64,000 nucleotides of DNA, from positions 1-64,000 of the forward strand of contig JAJEBV010000028.1 of NCBI GenBank assembly GCA_022822365.1, written 5' to 3'. Positions 17,610 through 27,501 of the stretch are shown one piece after another. Source of the stretch: Thermoanaerobaculia bacterium (GTDB lineage: Bacteria; Acidobacteriota; Thermoanaerobaculia; Multivoradales; Multivoraceae). The notes below the pieces were generated by a model. The model did not search any database, was not told the origin of the DNA, and saw only the letters and a program-made list of their open reading frames with translations. Position numbers and translations under genes: made by a program. Within the stretch, counting starts at the first letter, position 1. Each line of letters opens with the position of its first letter.

Positions 17610-20051
17610 ATGGCGGCCGAAACCGCGATGTACCGACTCCTCGACCGCTACATCTTCCGTGAAACGACGGGACCGCTCGTTCTCGGGCTCCTGGTGTTCA
17701 CGTTCCTGGCGCTCATGCAGGAGCTCTTTCAGTACGCGGAGATGATCATCGGCCGCAACGTGGAGGCTGCGGTCGCCCTCCAGCTCCTGGGCTACAGCTT
17801 GCCGCACATCGTCGTCCTGACGATCCCGATGGCCTTCCTGTTCGCGATCCTCATCGCGATCGGCCGCCTGGCGGCGGACAGCGAGCTGGTAGCGATGAGG
17901 GCCTCGGGTATCAGCCTCTGGGCGATCTACCGGCCGATCCTCCTCATGAGCCTGGTCCTGGCGGGCCTGACCGGCTATCTGAGCACGGTCACGCTACCCG
18001 CGGGCAACAAGGCGATCAGCGACCTCCGCCTGTCGATTCTGACCCGAAACGTCAGTCAGCAGGTCAAGCCGAAGGTCTTCTACGACCAGCTTCAGGATCG
18101 GGTCCTCTACGTCTTCGAGACCCCCGAGAACGACGAAGGCTGGCGAGGGGTCTTCCTCGCCGACGCCGTGCCGGGCCCGGAACAGCAGGTGATCGTGGGC
18201 GAAACCGGCCGGATCGATCTGAACCAGGCGACCGGCCAGGCGGTCCTTCGGTTCGGCGTCGCCGACGTCCACGAGGTGGACACGAACAACCCGGGCGCCT
18301 ACCAGCTCCAGCGACTCAGGGATGCCAACATCGCACTCGAGGACAGCCTCTTCCGGCACGAAGAGCGACTCGTACTGGCGAAGGACGTCCGTTCCATGAC
18401 TCTCCCCGAGCTCTTCGACCGGACCGTGGAGCCCGGAAGAACCGCGTCGGAGCGGAACAGGGCGTTGGTCGAGGTCCACAAGAAGTTCGCCATCCCGGCG
18501 GCCTGTCTCGTGTTCGGCCTCTACGGAATCCCGCTCGGTTTCCGAAACCGGCGGGGCGGCCGCTCTTCCGGTTTCCTCGTGTCGGTCGGCATCTTCCTCT
18601 TCTACTACGTCCTGCTGGGGAACGGAGAGGAGGCGGCAGCGAGCGGTCAACTTCCCCCCTGGCTGGCCATGTGGGCGCCGAACATCGTTCTGAGCGTCCT
18701 CGGCACCTTCCTGCTGTGGCGCCGCAACCGGGACAAGAGCCTGATGATCAGCGCTCTCGACCGATTTGCGCGGGATCACCTGTGGCGGCGCTTCGCCCGC
18801 CTCGGGCGCCGGCGGGAACTCCTGGGACGCAGGCGGCGCGCCCGGGAGCACCGGCTCGCGCGTGTGCGGCCGCAGTCGCTGGCCTCCTCCCCCACCCCGG
18901 CACGCGTGAAGGTTCTCGTGGAGCCACCGACCTTCCGCTTCCCCGGAGTTCTGGACCGCTACATCTTCGGCGTGTTCGTCCGGGTGCTGGCCGTGACGAT
19001 CGTGGCCGCCCTCGCCGTCTTCATCGTCTCCGACTTCACCCAGCTCGTCGACGAGATGCTCCGGAACAATGTCCGTTCCAGTGTTTTCGTCGAGTACTAC
19101 CAGTACCTGTCCCTCCAGGTCTTCTACGACAACGCGCCCGTTCTCGTCCTGGTCACGACTCTCGTCACCTTCGGCCTGCTGTCCCAGCGCAACGAAGTCG
19201 TGGCCGCCAAGGCGCTTGGGTTCAGCCTGTTTCGACTGGCCGTGCCGGCCCTGTTCGCGGCGGTCGGCGTCGCCCTCCTGAGCGCCGCGCTGGAGAACTC
19301 GGTGCTACCGGCCTCGAACGCGAAAGTCGTTGAAATGAGGGACCGGATACGGGGCGGTACCGGTCCCGTCAAGAGCTATCACCGGGCCGACCGTCAGTGG
19401 CGTTTCGCCCAGGAAGAGAACGGTGGCGGCTACATCTACAACTACCGGCACTACGACGCGGACCGGGCTACGTTGCGGCGCCTCCAGGTGTTCCGTTTCG
19501 ATGCTCAACACAGGCTCACGCGGCGTCTCTACGCGGCCGCGGCCCGGTACGTCCCTGGCGACGGCAAGGGCCGCTGGGAACTGGTGGATGCCTGGATTCG
19601 GGAGTTCGACGGCCTGACGATCACCAATAGCCAGCGATTCGCCGGTCCCCAGCCGGTGGATCTCCCGGAGGAGCCGGAGTTCTTCAACACCGAGGTGAAG
19701 TACGCGGAGCAGATGAACCGGCTCGAACTCCGCCGCCATATCGACGAACTCGTGGCAGCGGGAACGGACGTGCCGGAGCTGGAGATGCAGCTCCACAACA
19801 AGACCGCGATGCCTGTCGTCAGCTTGGTGATGGCCCTGGTCGCGCTGCCTTTCGCCTTCCGCCTCGGCCGCCAGGGCGCGCTGTACGGCATTGGCATCTC
19901 CATCGTCGTGGGAATCGTGTACTACACGGTGATCAGCGTCTTCACCACCCTGGGCCAGTCCGAGGCCCTGCCGCCGCTGATCGCCGCCTGGAGTCCCAAC
20001 GCGCTGTTCGCGACGCTGGCGCTCTACCTCTTTCTCGGCGTACGGACCTGA
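17610..20051 (+). CDS. Fused LptF-LptG LPS-export permease
   Basis: An 813-residue inner-membrane protein containing two complete LptF/LptG-family permeases in one chain. The first half (about residues 7-375) starts LLDRYIFRETTGPLVLGLL. The second (about 440-812) starts with a parallel LDRYIFGVFVRVLAVTIV. Each has N-terminal membrane segments, a periplasmic jellyroll, and C-terminal membrane segments (KFAIPAACLVFGLYGIPLGF; KTAMPVVSLVMALVALPFAF). A basic cytoplasmic linker rich in Arg joins them at about 385-430. In other bacteria LptF and LptG are separate chains working with LptB (here at 8210). ATG 17610 was chosen; ATG 17628 is possible. Confidence 0.9.
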   Translation: MAAETAMYRLLDRYIFRETTGPLVLGLLVFTFLALMQELFQYAEMIIGRNVEAAVALQLLGYSLPHIVVLTIPMAFLFAILIAIGRLAADSELVAMRASGISLWAIYRPILLMSLVLAGLTGYLSTVTLPAGNKAISDLRLSILTRNVSQQVKPKVFYDQLQDRVLYVFETPENDEGWRGVFLADAVPGPEQQVIVGETGRIDLNQATGQAVLRFGVADVHEVDTNNPGAYQLQRLRDANIALEDSLFRHEERLVLAKDVRSMTLPELFDRTVEPGRTASERNRALVEVHKKFAIPAACLVFGLYGIPLGFRNRRGGRSSGFLVSVGIFLFYYVLLGNGEEAAASGQLPPWLAMWAPNIVLSVLGTFLLWRRNRDKSLMISALDRFARDHLWRRFARLGRRRELLGRRRRAREHRLARVRPQSLASSPTPARVKVLVEPPTFRFPGVLDRYIFGVFVRVLAVTIVAALAVFIVSDFTQLVDEMLRNNVRSSVFVEYYQYLSLQVFYDNAPVLVLVTTLVTFGLLSQRNEVVAAKALGFSLFRLAVPALFAAVGVALLSAALENSVLPASNAKVVEMRDRIRGGTGPVKSYHRADRQWRFAQEENGGGYIYNYRHYDADRATLRRLQVFRFDAQHRLTRRLYAAAARYVPGDGKGRWELVDAWIREFDGLTITNSQRFAGPQPVDLPEEPEFFNTEVKYAEQMNRLELRRHIDELVAAGTDVPELEMQLHNKTAMPVVSLVMALVALPFAFRLGRQGALYGIGISIVVGIVYYTVISVFTTLGQSEALPPLIAAWSPNALFATLALYLFLGVRT

Positions 20052-20053
20052 CG

Positions 20054-21235
20054 TCAGGCGACCGCGCGGCGAAGCGTGGGGACCCGGTCGAGCTGCTCCC
20101 AGGGGAACTCGGACCGCCCGAAATGGCCATAGGCCGCGGTCTGGAGGTAGCGCGGCTGGCGCAGACTCAGCCCGTCGATGATCGCAAGCGGTTCGAGGGC
20201 GAACTCACTCGTGACGATCTCCTCGAGTAGCCGGTCCGTAAGACCCTCCCGGGCGGTGCCGAAGGAATCCACGTGGACCGAAACGGGCTTTGCAACGCCA
20301 ATGGCGTACGCCAGTTGCACTTCCAGCCGATCAGCCATCCCGGCCGCCACGAGGTTCTTCGCCACGTACCGGGCCATGTAGCTGGCGGAGCGGTCCACCT
20401 TGGTCGGATCCTTGCCGGAGAACGCGCCACCGCCGTGGTGACCGACGCCGCCGTAGGTATCGACGATGATCTTCCGTCCCGTCAGTCCGCAGTCCCCCTG
20501 CGGACCGCCGGTCACGAAGTTGCCGGTGGGATTGACGTGGAGCTTCGTCTTCCGGGCGCCGTCCTCGCGATACAGATCGTTCGGCAGCGAGGCCCGCGCC
20601 ACATGTTCGCGTACGACCCGCTCGATCTCATCCTGCCCGACGCCGGCCGCATGCTGAGTGGAAACCACGACCGTGTCGATCCGGTGGGCTTCCCCATCCT
20701 CCCCGTACTCGACGGTGACCTGGGACTTGCCGTCCGGACGCAACCAGTCGAAGTCCCCCGAACGGCGCAACTCGGCAAGCCGCCGCGTCAGGCGATGCGC
20801 CAGCTCGATCGGCAACGGCATGAAGTCCGCCGTCTCCCGGCAGGCGTAGCCGAACATCATTCCCTGGTCACCGGCGCCGCCCCTGTCGACGCCGAGGGCG
20901 ATGTCCGCGGATTGCTCGTCGAGCCGAACCTGCACTTCACAGTCGTCGGCGCCGAAGCCGGCCCCCACGTCGCCATAGCCGATGTCGCGGATCGTCTTTC
21001 GCGCCAAGGCCTCGTAGTCGATCTCGTCGTCACCGGAACGAAGCGTGATTTCGCCGGCGAGCACCACGAGGTCGGTGCTGACCAGCGTCTCACACCCCAC
21101 TCGGGCCCTCGGATCCCGGCTCAGCGCGGCATCGAGGACGGCGTCCGAGATCTGGTCCGCGACCTTGTCGGGATGTCCCTCGGTAACCGACTCGGAAGTG
21201 AACAACCGGCGCATTCCGCTCGCGGGCCTCGACAT
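20054..21235 (-). CDS. metK: S-adenosylmethionine synthetase
   Basis: MetK makes S-adenosylmethionine from methionine and ATP. The protein shows [20 protein letters not shown] at the N-terminus, [16 protein letters not shown] (the GxGDQG ATP site), and [19 protein letters not shown] near the C-terminus. With ATG 21235 it has 393 residues. ATG 21214 would place the conserved motif three residues from the N-terminus and is equally possible; 21235 is preferred because a TAGTGT box lies eight bases upstream. It is convergent with lptFG, the stops being two bases apart, and divergent from the TrmH-family gene. Confidence 0.95.
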   Translation of the reverse strand: MSRPASGMRRLFTSESVTEGHPDKVADQISDAVLDAALSRDPRARVGCETLVSTDLVVLAGEITLRSGDDEIDYEALARKTIRDIGYGDVGAGFGADDCEVQVRLDEQSADIALGVDRGGAGDQGMMFGYACRETADFMPLPIELAHRLTRRLAELRRSGDFDWLRPDGKSQVTVEYGEDGEAHRIDTVVVSTQHAAGVGQDEIERVVREHVARASLPNDLYREDGARKTKLHVNPTGNFVTGGPQGDCGLTGRKIIVDTYGGVGHHGGGAFSGKDPTKVDRSASYMARYVAKNLVAAGMADRLEVQLAYAIGVAKPVSVHVDSFGTAREGLTDRLLEEIVTSEFALEPLAIIDGLSLRQPRYLQTAAYGHFGRSEFPWEQLDRVPTLRRAVA

Positions 21236-21243
21236 GGGCCGCG

Positions 21244-21249
21244 ACACTA
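21244..21249 (-). promoter_or_regulatory. -10-like box 8 nt before metK
   Basis: On the minus strand TAGTGT lies eight bases before ATG 21235. It would give an almost leaderless metK transcript. The short upstream region leaves no room for a SAM riboswitch if this is the promoter. Confidence 0.35.
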
Positions 21250-21324
21250 GCAAGTTCCAGGACAAAGTCCACGCCCGGGGGCTTCCCTCGCCCGCCGGCG
21301 TCGAGCCATAACATCGCCAGCGCG

Positions 21325-22170
21325 ATGATCCGCAGCCGGAACAATCCGCAAGTCAGGACGATCCGGCGACTGCGCAGCGCGCATGGGCGGAGGAACGCCG
21401 AACTCCTCCTGCTCGAGGGCCCGCACCTGGCAGCGGCCGCCGCCGAGTCCAGTCTCACTCTGCGCCACCTCCTGGTCACCCCGGACTTCCAGTCCCGGCA
21501 CGGCGATCTCGTAGATCACATCGAGCGCGAGTCCGGCGCACGCGCAGCCGTGATCGATCCCCAACGTCTCCGCGAGCAGGCGGATGCGGATGCTCCCCAG
21601 GGAATCGCGGCCGTCGCCGAAGCGCCTGGCACCTGGAAGACGGCCGAGAGCACAACTCCCGTACTGGATCCCGGCCTTCACCTCTACGCTGACGGCATCC
21701 AGGACCCCGGCAACCTCGGCGCCATGGCCCGATCCGCCGAAGCCGCCGGCGCCGTGTCCCTGCTTCTTTCGCCAGGCACCGCCAGACCCAGCCACCCCCG
21801 TGCCCTCCGAGCCTCCGCCGGCAGCCTCCTTCGCATCCCCCTGTGCACCGATGTCGATGTAGACCGCCTTCCGTCCGATATCCGTCTTCTCGCCCTGACC
21901 CCTCACCCACCGGACCACGGCCGGGTTGCCACGGCGACACTGTTCTCAGATGACCGCGTCCCGCCGGGCCTCGTCCCCACCGACCCGATCCTCCTCGCCG
22001 TCGGCAGCGAGAGCAGAGGCCTCTCGCCCGCCCTCCTCGCTCGTGTCGACCTTGTCCTGGCCATCCCCATCGCCCCAGCTGTCGAGTCCCTTAACGCCAC
22101 CGTCGCGGCGTCTCTCGCCCTGTTCGAACTGCGCCGCCTGCTCGAACTGGCGCAGCCTTCCCGCCGCTGA
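21325..22170 (+). CDS. TrmH/SpoU-family RNA 2'-O-methyltransferase
   Basis: A 281-residue SPOUT-class RNA methyltransferase. The N-terminal substrate-binding part ([13 protein letters not shown] ... [13 protein letters not shown]) is typical of rRNA-targeting members. The catalytic knot has motif 1 [20 protein letters not shown], motif 2 [13 protein letters not shown] and motif 3 [18 protein letters not shown]. It transfers a methyl group from SAM, the product of the divergent metK. The exact rRNA or tRNA position cannot be told. The stop is seven bases from the convergent etfA stop. Confidence 0.9.
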   Translation: MIRSRNNPQVRTIRRLRSAHGRRNAELLLLEGPHLAAAAAESSLTLRHLLVTPDFQSRHGDLVDHIERESGARAAVIDPQRLREQADADAPQGIAAVAEAPGTWKTAESTTPVLDPGLHLYADGIQDPGNLGAMARSAEAAGAVSLLLSPGTARPSHPRALRASAGSLLRIPLCTDVDVDRLPSDIRLLALTPHPPDHGRVATATLFSDDRVPPGLVPTDPILLAVGSESRGLSPALLARVDLVLAIPIAPAVESLNATVAASLALFELRRLLELAQPSRR

Positions 22171-22177
22171 CGGGTGA

Positions 22178-23107
22178 CTACGCGGAACGTCTCGCTTCCA
22201 ACAGGCGGGTCAACGCCGGCGCGACGTCATGGAGGTCGGCGACGATGCCGTAGTGGGCGACGCTGAAGATGGGGGCTTCGGGGTCCCTGTTGATGGCGAC
22301 GATGACGCGGGAGCCACTCATGCCCATCAGATGCTGGATCGAGCCGGATACGCCGAGAGCGACATAGAGGTTCGGGGCAACGATGTGGCCGCTCGATCCG
22401 ACCTGGTGCTCACGGGGCAACCAGCCATTGTCGACCACGGGCCGGCTCGCTCCGAGTTCGGCGTCCAGCGCCGAGGCCAGGTCGGCCGCGACGGAGACCT
22501 CGTCCGGGCCGCCGACCCCCCGGCCGGCGGTGACGATCCGCTCGGCACCCGGCAGATCGACGCCGCCCGCGCCTGCCGCTTCACGGCCGAGCATCTCGCG
22601 TTCCCGGTGCCGTTCGACGTCGGCCGGCCGACCGACCTCGAACACCCGCTCCGGCGACTCCACCGGTTCGTGGCCGCCGAACGCGCCGATCTGCACCGTG
22701 GCGACGACAAGTCGCCTCTTCGGTCGAACCTCGGCCCGCAGCCTGGCCTGGAGGATGGCCCGGCTGAAACGGAGGCCGCCGCAAGCGTCGAGCGTCGCCG
22801 AGCTGACCGAGGCCACGTAGGCCGCGCCAAGCCGTACCGCAAGTCGTGGGGCGTACTCGGCCGACTGATAGGTATGCGGCAGGAGAACCACGGTCGGCGC
22901 CGCCGGATCCCCGCCGCTTTCCCGAGTGATCAGGACGCGAAGCGCCTCCACGTAGAGCCCGGGCGAGTAGGGACCGAGATTCTCTTCCTCCAGAAGGGCG
23001 ACCCGGGCGTTGCCGCCGAGAGCCCGTCCGCAGGCACGAACTTCCTGCGTCCCCGGTCCACCGCCCGCGCCTTCGATCAGCCAGACGACCGGTGCCGCCG
23101 AGTTCAG
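22178..23107 (-). CDS. etfA: Electron transfer flavoprotein alpha subunit (CTG start)
   Basis: EtfA binds FAD and, with EtfB, carries electrons from acyl-CoA and related dehydrogenases to the membrane quinone pool. The C-terminal FAD domain is clear: [19 protein letters not shown], then [20 protein letters not shown] and PEAPIF. The only start that gives a normal N-terminus is CTG 23107, which overlaps the etfB stop (CTGA) and follows GGGAGG with seven bases between. In-frame codons further upstream lie within etfB and encode non-conserved sequence. With this start it has 309 residues, the usual size. Confidence 0.92.
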   Translation of the reverse strand: MNSAAPVVWLIEGAGGGPGTQEVRACGRALGGNARVALLEEENLGPYSPGLYVEALRVLITRESGGDPAAPTVVLLPHTYQSAEYAPRLAVRLGAAYVASVSSATLDACGGLRFSRAILQARLRAEVRPKRRLVVATVQIGAFGGHEPVESPERVFEVGRPADVERHREREMLGREAAGAGGVDLPGAERIVTAGRGVGGPDEVSVAADLASALDAELGASRPVVDNGWLPREHQVGSSGHIVAPNLYVALGVSGSIQHLMGMSGSRVIVAINRDPEAPIFSVAHYGIVADLHDVAPALTRLLEARRSA

Positions 23108-23910
23108 AGCACCGCCTCCCGTTCGAGGTGTGCGAGCAACTCCTCCGCTGCCGCCTCCGCCGAAGCGCCCTCGATCACCACGCCGCCGGCGCCGGCAGGC
23201 GGCAAGGTGACGGATTCGGTTTCGGTCCCGGCGCCCGCGGCTCCCACCAGGCCCGCATCCACACCCGAACAACCCTCGAGTTGGAGCGGCTTCCTGCGGG
23301 CCTGAAGCGTTCCGCGCAGGGAAGCGAACCGCGGCTTGTTGATGCCGGCCTGAATCGCCAGTACGGCCGGCAGGTCCAACCTCAGAACCTCGTTCATGCC
23401 GCCCTCGAGTTCCCGGACGACGCGTACCGACTGCTTGTGCGAGTCCAGCTCGACCGCCATGACCAGCCAGGCGTAGGGAACGCCCAGGATCTCGGCAATC
23501 ACCGCCGGAGTCGCCGCCTGGCCCAGGTCGTCCGACTGGGCTCCGGTCAGCACGAGGTCGCAGTTCTCTCCCGCCAGCGCAGCCGCCAGGGCGCGTCCGT
23601 CGGCGAGCGCGTCGCCTCCCTGCAAAGCCTCGTCAGCCAGGTGCACGGCGCGGTCGGCGCCCAGCGCCAGGGCCTTTCTCAGGGCCTCTTCGACCCGCGC
23701 CGGACCGAGGCTGAACACGACGAGCTCGGGCCGTTCCTCGCCGCGCGACACTTCGGCTTCGGCCAGGACGAGCGCTTCCTCCAGCGCGCAGAGGTCGCAG
23801 CTGGAGATGACCCAGTTCAGATCGCTGTCGTCGATCTCCCTTCCGGAGTCGGCGATCCGCAGGTGGGAGTCCGTGTCCGGTACCTGTTTGATGCAGACGC
23901 CGATCCTCAA
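23104..23910 (-). CDS. etfB: Electron transfer flavoprotein beta subunit
   Basis: EtfB is the AMP-binding partner of EtfA. The 268 residues begin LRIGVCIKQVPDTDSHLRI and include LTGAQSDDLGQAATPAVIAE and the ETF-beta signature region VVRELEGGMNEVLRLDLPAV, matching the family. The start is TTG 23910, preceded by GGGAGC. The frame stays open far upstream, but that part is antisense to tolQ and not protein-like. The stop overlaps the etfA start. A 171-bp gap separates it from the divergent tolQ gene and must hold both promoters. Confidence 0.93.
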   Translation of the reverse strand: MRIGVCIKQVPDTDSHLRIADSGREIDDSDLNWVISSCDLCALEEALVLAEAEVSRGEERPELVVFSLGPARVEEALRKALALGADRAVHLADEALQGGDALADGRALAAALAGENCDLVLTGAQSDDLGQAATPAVIAEILGVPYAWLVMAVELDSHKQSVRVVRELEGGMNEVLRLDLPAVLAIQAGINKPRFASLRGTLQARRKPLQLEGCSGVDAGLVGAAGAGTETESVTLPPAGAGGVVIEGASAEAAAEELLAHLEREAVL

Positions 23911-24081
23911 CCTTTGCTCCCGAGACCTGTCTCCGCGGCACCCTGCCGGGCGTGCGAGCATAGCGCCGCGTCCGCGGCTACCGAAGCAGGTGCCTGGGCG
24001 GCTCCACGAAGCCATAGACGTCTGTCTATCTGTCTGGTAGTTTTCCCTGCGGTGCCTTCGTTTGCCATTCAGCTCGCAACG

Positions 24082-24768
24082 ATGACCGGCGACTCCGCGG
24101 TCATCCACTTCTTTCTCCGTTCGGGCCCGGTGGCGAAGATCGTTCTCGGGATCCTGGTGCTCATGTCGCTTTCGTCCTGGTACGTGCTGCTTCAGCGCCT
24201 GCTGCTGTTCCGGCGCACCGGCCGGCAGAATCGGAGCTTCCTGGCCCTCTTCCGCAAGGCCGCCCGCTTCAGCGACATCGGCAAGGCCGCGTCGGACCAT
24301 CGAGCCTCCTCCCTGGTCGGGCTGTTTCAGGCCGGTTACCTCGAGATCGATACACAGATCAAGGCGTTGCGCGAGCCTCACGGAGACGACGAGGGCCTGC
24401 GCCTGCAATCGCTGATGGGCCTGGAACGGACTCTCCGCCGGGCTGCCAACGTCGAACTCCGGGTCCTCGCGCGGAACACGTCCTGGCTGGCGACGACCGC
24501 CGCGGCAGCTCCCTTCATCGGCCTGTTCGGCACGGTGTGGGGAATCATGATCGCCTTCAACGACATTGGAACCTCCGGCACGGCCACGATCACCGCGGTC
24601 GCTCCCGGCATCGCCGAGGCGCTCGTGAATACGGCCGCCGGCCTGGTTGCCGCGATTCCCGCCCTGGTCGGTTACAACTACCTGGCCACCAGGCTCCGCC
24701 AGTTGCGCGCCGAAATGGACGACTTCACGCTTGAGTTCCTGAACCTGGCCGAACGGAATTTCGGCTGA
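24082..24768 (+). CDS. tolQ: Tol-Pal proton channel TolQ (ExbB family)
   Basis: A 228-residue three-TM protein of the MotA/TolQ/ExbB family that, with TolR, uses the proton gradient to energise outer-membrane constriction at division. Membrane segments are KIVLGILVLMSLSSWYVLLQ near the N-terminus and AAAAPFIGLFGTVWGIMIAF plus NTAAGLVAAIPALVGYNYLA near the C-terminus. The conserved GLFGTVWGI turn is present. ATG 24082 gives the normal TolQ length; GTG 24052 is an alternative. The gap before it contains a TCTGTCTATCTGTC short repeat of unknown meaning. Confidence 0.92.
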   Translation: MTGDSAVIHFFLRSGPVAKIVLGILVLMSLSSWYVLLQRLLLFRRTGRQNRSFLALFRKAARFSDIGKAASDHRASSLVGLFQAGYLEIDTQIKALREPHGDDEGLRLQSLMGLERTLRRAANVELRVLARNTSWLATTAAAAPFIGLFGTVWGIMIAFNDIGTSGTATITAVAPGIAEALVNTAAGLVAAIPALVGYNYLATRLRQLRAEMDDFTLEFLNLAERNFG

Positions 24769-24790
24769 GCCAGCTCCCGGAGGGAACAGA

Positions 24791-25210
24791 ATGGCGTTCT
24801 TCCAGGACACCGACAGCGACGATTCGGTCCTCGCCGACATCAACGTCACGCCCCTGGTGGACGTCATGCTCGTCCTGCTGATCATCTTCATGATCGCGAC
24901 GCCGATGCTGCACCAGGGGGTCGAGGTGACGCTGCCGGAAATGGAATCTCCCGCGTCGCTGGCCATCCGGGACGAGGATCCGATGATTCTCACGATCGCC
25001 CGGAACGATCTCGTCTACATCAAGGACGAACCGGTGGCCACGGCGCTGCTGGTCGACCGGCTGCTCCCGATGCTCGAGCTCCGCGACTACGAAGCAGTGT
25101 TCGTCAAGGGAGACGAGGACGTCCCCTACGGAAGAATCATCGACGTGCTCGACGTTCTTGAGCGTGCGGACATCCATCGCGTGTCCCTCGTCGTACAACC
25201 AGCGGATTGA
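24791..25210 (+). CDS. tolR: Tol-Pal protein TolR (ExbD family)
   Basis: A 139-residue single-TM protein. The membrane segment DVMLVLLIIFMIATPML begins with Asp24 in NVTPLVDVMLVLL, the proton-carrying residue of ExbD/TolR proteins. The periplasmic part ends YGRIIDVLDVLERADIHRVSLV, typical of the family. It starts 22 bases after tolQ, and the ATG follows GGAGGG. Confidence 0.93.
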   Translation: MAFFQDTDSDDSVLADINVTPLVDVMLVLLIIFMIATPMLHQGVEVTLPEMESPASLAIRDEDPMILTIARNDLVYIKDEPVATALLVDRLLPMLELRDYEAVFVKGDEDVPYGRIIDVLDVLERADIHRVSLVVQPAD

Positions 25211-25223
25211 GGCCCGAGGCCCT

Positions 25224-25994
25224 TTGCAGAACCAGGACGACCGCACGCTTCCGCTAGAACGCGCTCTCGCGGGCCGGGAGCGGCGCGGCCAGGGTCTGAG
25301 CCGGCCCTGCCTGGCGGCGTCGCTGGCCCTGCACATCACTCTGATCGGCGGGCTCCTGTTCGGACCCGGGCTGTTCGCCGAGCGGACCCAACTGGAACGG
25401 CAGCCGCTCGAGATCGTCCGTCTGCCGACGATCCGGCCGGAGCCCATTCCGCCGCCACCGCCTCAGGAAGAACCGGAACCGGCGTCCGTTCCCGAACCCG
25501 AGCCCGAACCGGAGCCCGAGGAGCCGCCACCCGACGTTCCGACCCTGGCCCCCGAAGAGCCCGAACCGGAACCGGAGCCCGAACCGCCCCCGCCGGAGCC
25601 GGAGCCCGAACCGGAGCCCGAACCGCGCCCGCGGCTGGAGCGGCCGTTTCAGCCCGAACGCACCGTGGACGACTCGCTGGCGGGTTCCGACGATGCCGAA
25701 GCGCCGTTGATCGGCTACGACAGCGAGGACTTCACCTACGCCTACTACACATCCCGGCTGATGGCCGCGATCAAGGCCCGCTGGACAAGACCCCCGATCG
25801 AGGGAGTGGAGGCGGTCGTCTTCTTCCGGATCGCGACCGACGGCACCGTCAGCGACCTGGAGCTTCTCCTGTCGTCCGGGGTCACGCGATTCGACAATGC
25901 CGGTTTGAGGGCGATCGAACTCGCCTCGCCGGTGCCGCCGCTGCCGGTCAGCTTCCGGAAGCCCAGCCTGGGTGTCACGATGACGATCCGGTGA
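25224..25994 (+). CDS. TonB/TolA-like energy transducer
   Basis: A 256-residue protein in the tolA position of the Tol-Pal operon. It has a basic N-terminus, one membrane segment (LAASLALHITLIGGLLFGPGL), a periplasmic spacer made of Glu-Pro repeats (about residues 75-145), and a TonB-type C-terminal domain (YYTSRLMAAIKARW ... VVFFRIATDGTVSDLELLLSSG). It probably links TolQR in the inner membrane to TolB/Pal. The TTG 25224 start, with GAGG just upstream, is inferred; earlier in-frame codons overlap tolR. Whether it acts as TolA or as TonB for transport cannot be told. Confidence 0.82.
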   Translation: MQNQDDRTLPLERALAGRERRGQGLSRPCLAASLALHITLIGGLLFGPGLFAERTQLERQPLEIVRLPTIRPEPIPPPPPQEEPEPASVPEPEPEPEPEEPPPDVPTLAPEEPEPEPEPEPPPPEPEPEPEPEPRPRLERPFQPERTVDDSLAGSDDAEAPLIGYDSEDFTYAYYTSRLMAAIKARWTRPPIEGVEAVVFFRIATDGTVSDLELLLSSGVTRFDNAGLRAIELASPVPPLPVSFRKPSLGVTMTIR

Positions 25995-26011
25995 CGACAC
26001 AGGAGCCAACG

Positions 26012-27394
26012 ATGAGAGTTCCAATCCTTCGCATGATGGTGCTGGCCGCCGCGCCCTGCCTCCTCGCCGTGTCTCCCGTCCTGCCGCAAACGGCGCCGGA
26101 AGCCGCCGCCACGGACCCCGCGCCCCTTCCGTCGGACCTCCAGCTCGTTCTCGAGCCCGACGCCGAGGTGCGTCTGAATCTCGCGTTGCCCCGCGCCGGA
26201 CGCCCTCCCGGCGCGAGACCGGAGTTCCTCGACGCGATGGGCGAACTCGAGCAGACCCTCCGCGAAGATCTGGCTTTCACCCAACTGTTCGATGTCCAGG
26301 GTCCTGAGGTGCTTTCCGCGGTCCGTTTGAGCGGCGACCGCGCCAGAGACCTCGAGCAGTACCGCGCATACGGCAACGAGGTCGCTCTCCTGACGGAGTT
26401 CAAGCTGAACGGGGACGAGTTGATCCTCGAGGGGCGGGTCTACGATCTGGCGAGCGGCCAGTTCATCCTCGGCAAGCGGTTCAGCGGGGGCATCGATCTG
26501 GCGCGGCGCATCGCGCACGCCCTCTCCGACGAGATCGTCCTCTACTTCACCGGTCGCCGCGGCATCGCGATGACCTCGATCGCCTTTGTCTCGGACCGGG
26601 AAGGCCAGGCGAGCAAGGAGATCTTCCTGATGGACTACGACGGTCACGCCCAGCGCCGGATCACCGGCCACATCTCGACCAGTCTCTCGCCGGTCTGGGC
26701 CGTCGACGGCAGTGGACTTGCCTATCTCTCGTACTTCCAGGGACGTCCCGGCGTCTACTGGGCCGACCTGACGACCGGCCGCAAGACGCCGATCGTCTTC
26801 GAGGAGCAGCCGGCGTACTCGCCGAGCGTCTGCCCGGACGGCGAAACCGTCCTCTTTTCCCGCCCGGTCCGCCGCAGCGGAAAGAGCAGCACGGAGGTCT
26901 TCTCCATCGAGCGCGGAGGCGGCTCCCCCCGGCAGATCACACGCTCGAGCGGCGAGGACACGAACCCCGACTGTTCACCGGACAGCCGCCGCATCGCCTT
27001 CACCTCCAGCCGCTCCGGAACCCCGCAGATCTACGTGATGAACATGGACGGCAGCGATCTCCAGCGGGTGACCGTCAATGGCCGGTACAACGAAGGGGCC
27101 TCCTGGCATCCCGACGGCAGCAAGCTCGTGTACGCCCGACGGTCCGAACGCGGCGACCGGTTCGACATCGCGGTTGTCGATCTGGTGACCGGTCAGGATC
27201 AACTGCTGACAGCCGCGCCGGGCAGCCACGAGTACCCGACGTTCTCCCCCAATGGCGAGTGGATCGTCTTCGAGTCCCGCCAGCGCGGACGCGGTCGCCA
27301 GATCTACATCATGAGCGGCGACGGCCGCTACCTGCGCCAGGTGACCACGCGCGGCAACAACTACTCGCCCTCGTGGTCCGGCTACTTCGACTGA
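26012..27394 (+). CDS. tolB: Tol-Pal periplasmic protein TolB
   Basis: A 460-residue secreted protein. The signal peptide is MRVPILRMMVLAAAPCLLAV, followed by the TolB N-terminal domain (LREDLAFTQLFDV) and a six-bladed beta-propeller with repeats such as SPVWAVDGSGLAYLS, NPDCSPDSRRIAFTS and YPTFSPNGEWIVFES. TolB binds Pal and the TolA-like transducer. ATG 26012 was chosen over GTG 25991, because a ribosome site (AGGAG) stands before it and it yields a clean signal peptide. Confidence 0.95.
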   Translation: MRVPILRMMVLAAAPCLLAVSPVLPQTAPEAAATDPAPLPSDLQLVLEPDAEVRLNLALPRAGRPPGARPEFLDAMGELEQTLREDLAFTQLFDVQGPEVLSAVRLSGDRARDLEQYRAYGNEVALLTEFKLNGDELILEGRVYDLASGQFILGKRFSGGIDLARRIAHALSDEIVLYFTGRRGIAMTSIAFVSDREGQASKEIFLMDYDGHAQRRITGHISTSLSPVWAVDGSGLAYLSYFQGRPGVYWADLTTGRKTPIVFEEQPAYSPSVCPDGETVLFSRPVRRSGKSSTEVFSIERGGGSPRQITRSSGEDTNPDCSPDSRRIAFTSSRSGTPQIYVMNMDGSDLQRVTVNGRYNEGASWHPDGSKLVYARRSERGDRFDIAVVDLVTGQDQLLTAAPGSHEYPTFSPNGEWIVFESRQRGRGRQIYIMSGDGRYLRQVTTRGNNYSPSWSGYFD

Positions 27395-27501
27395 CGTTGA
27401 AGGTGCGCCGGAGAATCCGCTGTTGCCGCCCGAGCACCGCTCTGGTAGTGTCCGGGCAACCGAACCGATCCAGGTTTCCAGGCTTTAGGAGTAGTCCCGG
27501 T

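Noticed and set aside
21236..21324. SAM riboswitch before metK, and SAH riboswitch before ahcY (39383-39524)
   Set aside because: Neither region shows a recognisable riboswitch core; the metK promoter box lies only eight bases from the start.
25470..25640. Short-period DNA repeat (Glu-Pro codons)
   Set aside because: It lies in frame in the TonB/TolA-like gene and encodes the usual periplasmic EP spacer; not a separate element.
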